Origin: Candidatus Portnoybacteria bacterium CG10_big_fil_rev_8_21_14_0_10_36_7
Lineage (GTDB): Bacteria > Patescibacteriota > Minisyncoccia > Portnoybacterales > PFDW01
DNA: 12,539 nucleotides
Assembly (NCBI GenBank): GCA_002793835.1
Contig: PFDW01000072.1
Location: forward strand, 3,823-16,361
Reading direction: 5' to 3'
The notes under the pieces are model-generated. The model saw only the letters and a program-made list of their open reading frames with translations, was not told where the DNA came from and ran no database searches. The translations under genes and the position numbers were made by a program. The stretch's first letter is position 1. Each line of letters starts with the position of its first letter. This document shows, piece after piece, positions 7,009 to 12,539 of the stretch.

Positions 7009-8564
7009 ATGAAAAGTAATAAAAGAATCTTATTAATAAGGCCATATTTTGAAATGCTGCGTCATGAATTGGTTTTTTTACCTTTTGAGCCTTTGGGCCT
7101 TCAATATATCCAGTCGATTCTGCTAAAGAGAGGTCATGAAGTTGAATTATATGATTGTCTGGCTAAATATCCAAGAAATGTCAGGCCTATTCATAATAAG
7201 GGGTTGTTTCATTGTGGGAGCGAGGAAAAAAAATTGCGACAGCAATAAATAATTTCAATCCAGATATCATTGGAATTTCGGGTATGTTTTTTGCTCAATC
7301 AGGGCCTTTCAACCGTATTGCTATTTTAGCAAAAAAAAATATACCGGATGTGGTGGTCATTGGGGGCGGTGCTTACCCTTCATCATATCAAAAACAAACA
7401 TTAATTGATAACGAAAGTATAGATGCCATAGTCATTGGCGAGGGCGAGCTTACAATGGCTAAGTTAATAGATAATATTAATGATATGAAATCTGTTCAAG
7501 GCATTTGGTATAGAGACAAAGAGTCACACGAAGTTTTATTTACTGGTATGCAAGCACCTATCGATAATCTAAATAATATTCCATATCCTCACAGGGATTT
7601 GAATAATATATATAATTATTCTAAGCCAGTTGGTTATAATTATTCGGAAAGATTTGAATTAAAGAGATTCATCAAAAGTTCAATAATGTATGGGTCACTA
7701 TCAATGCCGATAGTTAGAAATATTTTTGCGAAGTTATTTAATTTTCGTCATAGAAATAAAAAAAAGGCTTTATTCATGCCCTATGGGTTTATTGTTACCA
7801 GCCGTAGTTGCCCGAATCGATGCACTTTTTGTGCTATCCACAAGGTATGGGGAACTTTTTATCGTATGAGGTCAGCACAAAATATATTGGATGAAATTGA
7901 TTTATTAGTTAAGGCTGGCGTTAAAGAGATTGTCATTGTAGATGATAATTTCACGGTATCTAAATCTAGAACAATTAAAATCTGTAAGGAGGTAATTAGT
8001 CGTGGTTATAAGATACGTTTCTTAACTCCTAGTGGAGTTTTCCTGCCTTCATTGGACAGAGAGGTTCTAGAATACATGTATAAGGCTGGCTTTCGTGAAT
8101 TAAACTTTGGGATTGAAAATGGTAACCAACAATTTTTAAGAAAGAACATTAAAAAAGAGATTGACTTAAATCAAGCAAAAAGTGTTATTGCCATAGCCAA
8201 AGAGATAGGTTTCGTAACTGGTGCGTTTTTTATTTTTGGCTATCCAGGGGAGACAAAGCAAACTATGATTGATACTCTTAGGTTCGCGTTTGAATCTAAG
8301 CTTCATTCAGCTCGGTTCTATATCTATCAGCCATTTCCTTCAACTGAAGCCTTTCAATTGGCGGTAGACATGAATGCAATTGATAAGGATTTTGATCTTT
8401 CGAAATTAAAAGTCATGACTGATAAGGTCCAAATCGAAACAAAGGACTTTAGCAAAGAGGATGTAAGGTCTATATATAATTTAGCTTATGATATTCTAAA
8501 TAAGAAGAATTATCCCGAAGTAAAGAATAACTTGGCTCAATTATTAAGTTGGGAAATTGTATAA
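7009..8564 (+). CDS. B12-binding domain radical SAM protein interrupted by a -1 frameshift
   Basis: Two overlapping reading frames together encode one radical SAM protein. The first (7009-7248) gives 79 residues with the RILLIRP start and EPLGLQYIQSILLKRGHEV of a B12-binding domain. The second stays open to 8564 and supplies the rest: NPDIIGIS, GGGAYPS, IGEGE, and the cluster motif C-PNR-C-TF-C near residues 200-207 of that frame, then VDDNFT, FGIENG and FGYPGE. Joining the frames at the A8 tract 7226-7233 (one extra A, or a -1 slip) yields about 518 residues, with the cluster cysteines near 268, 272 and 275. The protein is longer than its neighbours because of a basic insert between the two domains. 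It heads the plus operon, with no clear Shine-Dalgarno. It may be functional through slippage, a true pseudogene, or intact with a read error; codons beyond the break look undamaged. Confidence 0.85.
7226..7233 (+). other. A8 homopolymer with in-frame A AAA AAA slippery heptamer at the frameshift
   Basis: Codons of the first frame read GAG GAA AAA AAA TTG, so bases 7227-7233 form A_AAA_AAA in the correct zero-frame phase for -1 tandem slippage. After the slip the next codons are ATT GCG ACA GCA, entering the long downstream frame. Without slippage translation ends at TAA 7246-7248, four codons later. I do not see an evident stable hairpin just downstream, though I cannot fold it here. Confidence 0.6.
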
Positions 8565-8574
8565 ATAAAATAAA

Positions 8575-9696
8575 ATGAATATTTGTTATTTAGCGGATAA
8601 TTTCAGCCGTAGATATGGAAACGGTCGTATGGCCATAAAGATTTTTGAGACATCTCAAAAGAACATTGCTAATTTAAAGGCGACTTTTTTAGTAACTAAA
8701 TCATCAAACTTTGCTGGAGAATTACCAATTTTATATACTAATAAATATAAATTGGTAGCTAATTTTTTTAAGATACGTTCGTTTGCTAAAAATGGTAACA
8801 TTGTACACGCCATAGACAGTTTCCCGTTCGGCGTAATTGGTGCCTTGGCTTGTATAGGTACCGATACAAAATTAGTCATAACTGGGATAGGTAGTGGGGC
8901 TATACAGATGTTTGATCATTATCTATATAAGTACTTATTAAGATGGGCTTATAGAAGGGCAACAGTCGTTACGGCTATCAGTCATTATATTGCATCGGAA
9001 ATTAAAAAAAATGTACCGGAGTTAGATGTCATTGTAATTAACCCCGGTATAGATTTTGATGAAATGAAAAAAGTTGATATTTCTAGACAATTACCCGAAG
9101 AGGTTGTCTTTAAAAAACCATTTATTTTGACTGTAGGTATGATAAAGAGAAGAAAGGGATACCATGTAGCAATTCCAGCCTTCGCCGAGGTGTTGAAAAA
9201 ATTTCCAGACTTGAAGTATGTTATAGTTGGTTATCCATCGGAGAAAGCCGACGAAGACTACAAGATGGAACTTAAAAAATTAGCTATTGATCTTGGAGTG
9301 GCTGACAGAGTATTTTTTCTTGGGTTTATTGATGATAGAAGTGACCTATATGCGATCTATCGAAATGCTGAATTATTTTGTCTCTTGCCACAAGATATTG
9401 GTAAAGATGTTGAAGGCTTTGGGTTAGTTTTTTTAGAAGCAGCTGTCAACGGGCTACCTGTTGTGGCTGGTAGTGGTAGTGGCGCGGATGATGCTGTCTT
9501 GGATGGAGAAAATGGTTACTTAGTCAGTTCTAGTGATGTAATGATGGTTAGCCAAGCAATTATTAAAATATTAGATAATAAAGAATTAAGAAATAATTTT
9601 AAAATATCGTCACAGCAATTTGCTTTGAGAATGAATTGGGATACAATAGGGTTAAAATATATTGATATATATAATAAAATTATCAAAACATCATGA
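8575..9696 (+). CDS. GT4 family glycosyltransferase (GT-B fold)
   Basis: This 373-residue protein has the two Rossmann-like halves of a GT-B enzyme. The N-terminal half, about residues 1-165, begins MNICYLADNFSRRYGNGRMA, with a glycine-rich acceptor loop. The C-terminal donor domain includes INPGID (165-170), ILTVGMIKRRKGYHVAI (184-200), and EGFGLVFLEAAVNG, in which E280 and E288 form the Ex7E motif of retaining GT4 enzymes. DGENGYLV follows. No signal peptide or membrane helix is apparent, so it likely acts at the cytoplasmic membrane face on a lipid-linked acceptor. It starts 10 bases after the radical SAM stop with no good Shine-Dalgarno, and its stop overlaps the next start as ATGA. The donor sugar is not predictable. 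Confidence 0.93.
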   Translation: MNICYLADNFSRRYGNGRMAIKIFETSQKNIANLKATFLVTKSSNFAGELPILYTNKYKLVANFFKIRSFAKNGNIVHAIDSFPFGVIGALACIGTDTKLVITGIGSGAIQMFDHYLYKYLLRWAYRRATVVTAISHYIASEIKKNVPELDVIVINPGIDFDEMKKVDISRQLPEEVVFKKPFILTVGMIKRRKGYHVAIPAFAEVLKKFPDLKYVIVGYPSEKADEDYKMELKKLAIDLGVADRVFFLGFIDDRSDLYAIYRNAELFCLLPQDIGKDVEGFGLVFLEAAVNGLPVVAGSGSGADDAVLDGENGYLVSSSDVMMVSQAIIKILDNKELRNNFKISSQQFALRMNWDTIGLKYIDIYNKIIKTS

Positions 9697-10316
9697 CTTA
9701 TTATTCAGAAAAAAAATACGCTAAAAAAGATGACTTGTGGTTTGAACGATTTTGTTTCAATCGTTGGTTTGAGCACGTGAGTGCACCAATTTTAGATATA
9801 GGATGTGCTACTGGTAATTTTGTTGCAGTAAATCCAGGCATTATCGAAGGAATTGATATTGATAAAGATAGTTTAAAAATTGCGATGGAGAGAGGTCTAA
9901 ATGCGAGATATCTAGATGCTGAGAAAATGAATAATTTATCGTCTAATCATTATAATGGTATTTTTGCAAAGCAAGTCATTGAACATTTAGACAATCCGTT
10001 AGAATTTATGAAACAAATTCACAGAGTCTTAAAACCAGGAGGTAGGGCCGTGTTGTTAACTCCAAACTGTCCATGGGCACTTCGAAAATTCTTCTGGGAT
10101 GATTACACTCATAAACAACCATTTACGCTAAAGAGTTTGAAGACGATATCTCAAGATTCAGGATTTTCAAAATTAAAGATTAGTTATGAATATCGAAGTT
10201 TCCCTGGGTTGGGATGGTTGTTCAGGAATCTAAAGCTACACCCAGACAGAGTCGCGCAATTTCAAAATTTAATTGGTATTAAGTCTTTAGCTTTGATATT
10301 AATTGTTGAGAAATGA
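9693..10316 (+). CDS. Class I SAM-dependent methyltransferase
   Basis: This 207-residue protein has a Methyltransf_11-like core. Motif I for SAM binding is [10 protein letters not shown] (34-43); the acidic end of strand 2 is IDID (64-67); motif around 91-100 is [10 protein letters not shown]; and RVLKPGG (111-117) is the post-motif loop. The C-terminal part after about 140 is less conserved and may bind substrate. Length is normal for the small members of the family. It is joined to the upstream GT4 and the downstream GT4 by 4-base ATGA overlaps, so it is clearly co-translated with them. The context suggests O- or N-methylation of a sugar or a lipid-linked glycan, but a small-molecule or other target cannot be excluded. 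Confidence 0.92.
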   Translation: MTYYSEKKYAKKDDLWFERFCFNRWFEHVSAPILDIGCATGNFVAVNPGIIEGIDIDKDSLKIAMERGLNARYLDAEKMNNLSSNHYNGIFAKQVIEHLDNPLEFMKQIHRVLKPGGRAVLLTPNCPWALRKFFWDDYTHKQPFTLKSLKTISQDSGFSKLKISYEYRSFPGLGWLFRNLKLHPDRVAQFQNLIGIKSLALILIVEK

Positions 10317-11458
10317 AGCTTATCTACTTAGCTAATGTAAGGATGCCATCGGAAAGAGCTTATGGCATACAAATTATGAAAACTTGTGAAGCTTTGGTTT
10401 CAGCAGGCGTTGATTTAGTTTTAGTCTATCCTCGTCGTAAAAATATTATTTGTGGCAATAAAAATATCTTTGAGTATTATGGCATTAATAATAAGTTTAA
10501 AATTAAAGATATCCCTTCACCCGATTTTATTAAATATGGCTTAGGAAGTTTTGGTTTTTGGTTGTCAGCTATGTTTTTTTATTTATATGTCGTTTTATTT
10601 TTATTATTTGATTACAGAAGTTATAAATTTGTGCTAACTAGAGATTTTTATGCAGCATCATTTTTGAGAGCTTTAGGGAAAAAAGTTACAGTAGAAATCC
10701 ATTCATTGCCCGAAAATTTTAGTGTAGCATTTGAATATTTTGTTCGTTTAAACAATAAGATCATCGTATTAACTCAATCAATTGCTGGCAAAATGATACA
10801 TTGGGGCATCATGAAAAGTAAGATTAACGTTGTCCCTGATGGGGTGGATATGGAAAAGTTTAATTTAGGAATTTCCAAGGAAGAGGCCAGAGAAAGAGTG
10901 AATTTACCGCATAACAAGAATCTTATTTTGTATAGCGGTCATTTATATAAATGGAAGGGTGTTTATAATTTGGTAGACGCGAGTGTGCTGTTGGATGATA
11001 ATACTATGATTGTCTTTGTTGGTGGAACGATAAATGAAGACGTGCCGACTTTTAAAAAATATATTGAAGAAAAGAAGGCTGATAATATTTTGATATTAGG
11101 TCCAAAAGAGTATTCTGACATACCATATTATTTAGCAGCAGCTGATATCTTAGTACTACCGAACTCTCCAGAGGAGCGAAAATCTAGCCTTTATACTTCT
11201 CCACTCAAAATGTTTGAATACATGGCTTCCGATAGGCCAATTGTTGCATCTGATTTAGTTAGTCTGCGAGAAATTTTAACAGATAAATCAGCAGTATTTT
11301 TTCATGCCGATGATTCAGTAGATTTAGCTGATAAAATTAAGTATATTTTAAATAATCAGGAAATAGCGGTAAAAATAGCAGCACAAGCACAAAACGATGT
11401 AAGTAAGCATAGTTGGAGAAAACGCGCTGAAATAATATTAAATTTTATTAATGGCTGA
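10313..11458 (+). CDS. GT4 family glycosyltransferase (GT-B fold), second
   Basis: This 381-residue protein belongs to the GT4 superfamily. The N-terminal acceptor domain starts [20 protein letters not shown] and carries a strongly hydrophobic stretch at about 78-99 that could dock into the membrane. VPDGVD (184-189) marks the domain linker, [12 protein letters not shown] (206-217) the start of the donor domain, and [20 protein letters not shown] (305-324) the nucleotide-sugar-binding signature, with E312 and E330 in LRE. It is distinct from the upstream GT4, sharing only fold-level motifs. It overlaps its upstream neighbour by ATGA and the next gene by 8 bases (ATGGCTGA). It probably adds a further sugar to the same acceptor; the linkage is unknown. 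Confidence 0.93.
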   Translation: MKLIYLANVRMPSERAYGIQIMKTCEALVSAGVDLVLVYPRRKNIICGNKNIFEYYGINNKFKIKDIPSPDFIKYGLGSFGFWLSAMFFYLYVVLFLLFDYRSYKFVLTRDFYAASFLRALGKKVTVEIHSLPENFSVAFEYFVRLNNKIIVLTQSIAGKMIHWGIMKSKINVVPDGVDMEKFNLGISKEEARERVNLPHNKNLILYSGHLYKWKGVYNLVDASVLLDDNTMIVFVGGTINEDVPTFKKYIEEKKADNILILGPKEYSDIPYYLAAADILVLPNSPEERKSSLYTSPLKMFEYMASDRPIVASDLVSLREILTDKSAVFFHADDSVDLADKIKYILNNQEIAVKIAAQAQNDVSKHSWRKRAEIILNFING

Positions 11459-12179
11459 AGATTTTTCATTTATCGAAGGCAAATTGTTATCTGGAATTAT
11501 TTATCCAGAATTTTTCTGTTTGAACCAAGAAGACTTAGTTTTAAGCGTGGGATGCGGTGAAGGGCCACAAGCAATCACTTATAAAGGGCGATATAAGGAG
11601 ATGATAGGTATAGATATTCAGGATGGTAGATTAAAAGTTGCCGAAAGAGCGATGCGAGCTTATGGGATCAATAATTTTAAAACAGTTTTGGGGAACGTTG
11701 AGAAAATGCCTTTTGAAAGTAATATGTTTGATAAAATTTTGGTTGTCGATCTGATTGAGCATGTTCTTAATCCTAAAAAGGTGATCCAAGAAATGCATCG
11801 AGTTATCAAGGATGACGGTCAATTAATGATTACGTTCCCAATGATGCACGACGTTTATACGAATTTTGCATCGTGGGTTGGGAAAAATATATTGAGGAGA
11901 AAAAAACATAAAAAAAGGGGGTGGGATCCAAATATTCATCACCAGCATTTTAATCCGCATGAATGGGTGAAGATGATGGAAGATGAGGGCTTTGTGTTTG
12001 TGAAATCTCGTGGGAGCACATTGTTCCCTCCTTTCCATTATATTTTTGGGTGGCCTAGATTTTGGTTCAGCAATAAGTACATACATGCAGTAGATAATTT
12101 TTTTTCAAGGTTACTATTGATTAAATACTTGGGGGAAACTTTAATATGTGTTTTTAGAAAAAATAAGGCTTATGAATAA
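11451..12179 (+). CDS. Class I SAM-dependent methyltransferase, second
   Basis: This 242-residue protein has a SAM-binding core with motif [13 protein letters not shown] (29-40), where the usual D in LDxGCG is S; GIDI (63-66) for strand 2; [12 protein letters not shown] around 83-94; and [11 protein letters not shown] (98-108). [15 protein letters not shown] follows. The C-terminal region from about 140 is basic then aromatic ([14 protein letters not shown]) and may contact a lipid or membrane acceptor. It is longer than the methyltransferase at 9693-10316 and clearly a different subfamily. It overlaps both neighbours by 8 bases. Role in glycan or lipid methylation is inferred from the position behind a glycosyltransferase. 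Confidence 0.9.
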   Translation: MAEDFSFIEGKLLSGIIYPEFFCLNQEDLVLSVGCGEGPQAITYKGRYKEMIGIDIQDGRLKVAERAMRAYGINNFKTVLGNVEKMPFESNMFDKILVVDLIEHVLNPKKVIQEMHRVIKDDGQLMITFPMMHDVYTNFASWVGKNILRRKKHKKRGWDPNIHHQHFNPHEWVKMMEDEGFVFVKSRGSTLFPPFHYIFGWPRFWFSNKYIHAVDNFFSRLLLIKYLGETLICVFRKNKAYE

Positions 12180-12539
12180 AAAAGAAATTGGAATAGCGTT
12201 AATAGGTACAAGCAAAATTGCCCACGAGCATGCTAAGTCCCTCATTAGTATAGATGGCGTGAAATTATTGGGGGTATATAGCTCGGATTTTTATAGAGCT
12301 AAAGAGTTCTCTAGTCGTTACGGAATCAAACCTTATAAAACAATTGAAGATTTATTGAGTGACGAAGAATTAGTTGTTGTTGACATTGTGACATACCCAA
12401 ATAAGCACGCATATTATGGTATCAAGGCCGCTAAAGCAGGTAAGCACGTGATAGTCGAGAAGCCTATGGACATATCGATGGCAAATGCAAGGGCGCTAAT
12501 TGATGAATGTCGAAAGAGTAAAGTTTATTTAACCACAAT
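12172..12539 (+). CDS. Gfo/Idh/MocA family NAD(P)-dependent oxidoreductase, C-terminus cut by window edge
   Basis: My translation from ATG 12172, which overlaps the methyltransferase stop by 8 bases, runs open for 122 codons to the window end. The N-terminus [20 protein letters not shown] is a Rossmann nucleotide-binding start with GTSKIA in place of the more usual GxGxxA/G. EDLLSDEELVVVDIVTYPNKH and the EKP motif (96-98) with its PMDISMANARAL sequel are diagnostic of the family; the lysine in EKP is catalytic in most members. The remaining ~200 residues lie outside the window. These enzymes oxidise or reduce sugars, nucleotide sugars or inositols; in sugar clusters they often make 3-keto or uronate intermediates for an aminotransferase, which would fit the DegT gene in the other operon. 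Confidence 0.88.
   Translation, partial: MNKKEIGIALIGTSKIAHEHAKSLISIDGVKLLGVYSSDFYRAKEFSSRYGIKPYKTIEDLLSDEELVVVDIVTYPNKHAYYGIKAAKAGKHVIVEKPMDISMANARALIDECRKSKVYLTT

Noticed and set aside
7212..8564. An independent gene starting at TTG 7212.
   Set aside because: It would lack the first strand and helix of the B12-binding domain, which the preceding frame supplies; a frameshifted single gene explains both better.
11631..12086. Minus-strand open frames opposite the second methyltransferase.
   Set aside because: They lie antisense to the SAM-binding motifs of a clear gene and show no protein family features.

Overview
The window is an AT-rich, densely packed bacterial segment that looks like the middle of a glycan or glycoconjugate biosynthesis locus. 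It holds twelve protein genes and no RNA gene, insertion sequence, CRISPR array or origin that I can see. Genes abut within 4-17 bases or overlap by 4-14 bases, TGA and TAA both act as stops (standard bacterial code), and clear Shine-Dalgarno sites are scarce. This gene mix, with several cobalamin-binding radical SAM proteins among glycosyltransferases and sugar enzymes, is typical of uncultivated anaerobic lineages such as Patescibacteria or Omnitrophota. That assignment is inference; no marker gene is present.

The layout is two divergent operons fired from a 163-base gap (6846-7008). The minus-strand operon runs from 6845 down past the left edge. In transcription order it encodes a B12-binding radical SAM enzyme, an extended-SDR sugar epimerase/dehydratase, a DegT-type PLP sugar aminotransferase, a membrane-anchored GT2 glycosyltransferase of the polyprenyl-phosphate type, and two more B12-binding radical SAM enzymes; the last is cut by the window start. 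The plus-strand operon runs from 7009 past the right edge. It encodes a fourth B12-binding radical SAM enzyme, interrupted by a -1 frameshift at an A8 tract, then a GT4 glycosyltransferase, a class I SAM methyltransferase, a second GT4, a second methyltransferase, and the N-terminal third of a Gfo/Idh/MocA oxidoreductase cut by the window end.

A coherent reading is that the SDR, aminotransferase and Gfo/Idh enzymes make an unusual nucleotide (amino)sugar, the GT2 may load a polyprenyl phosphate, the GT4 enzymes extend the glycan, and methylation happens by two chemistries: ordinary SAM methyltransferases for O/N positions and B12-radical SAM enzymes for possible C-methylation or other radical steps. 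Four paralogous B12-radical SAM genes in one locus is the most unusual feature. Their substrates cannot be read from the sequence. The second main point is the frameshift in the fourth one, which sits on a textbook A AAA AAA slippery heptamer and could be recoding, transcriptional slippage, a real mutation or a homopolymer read error.
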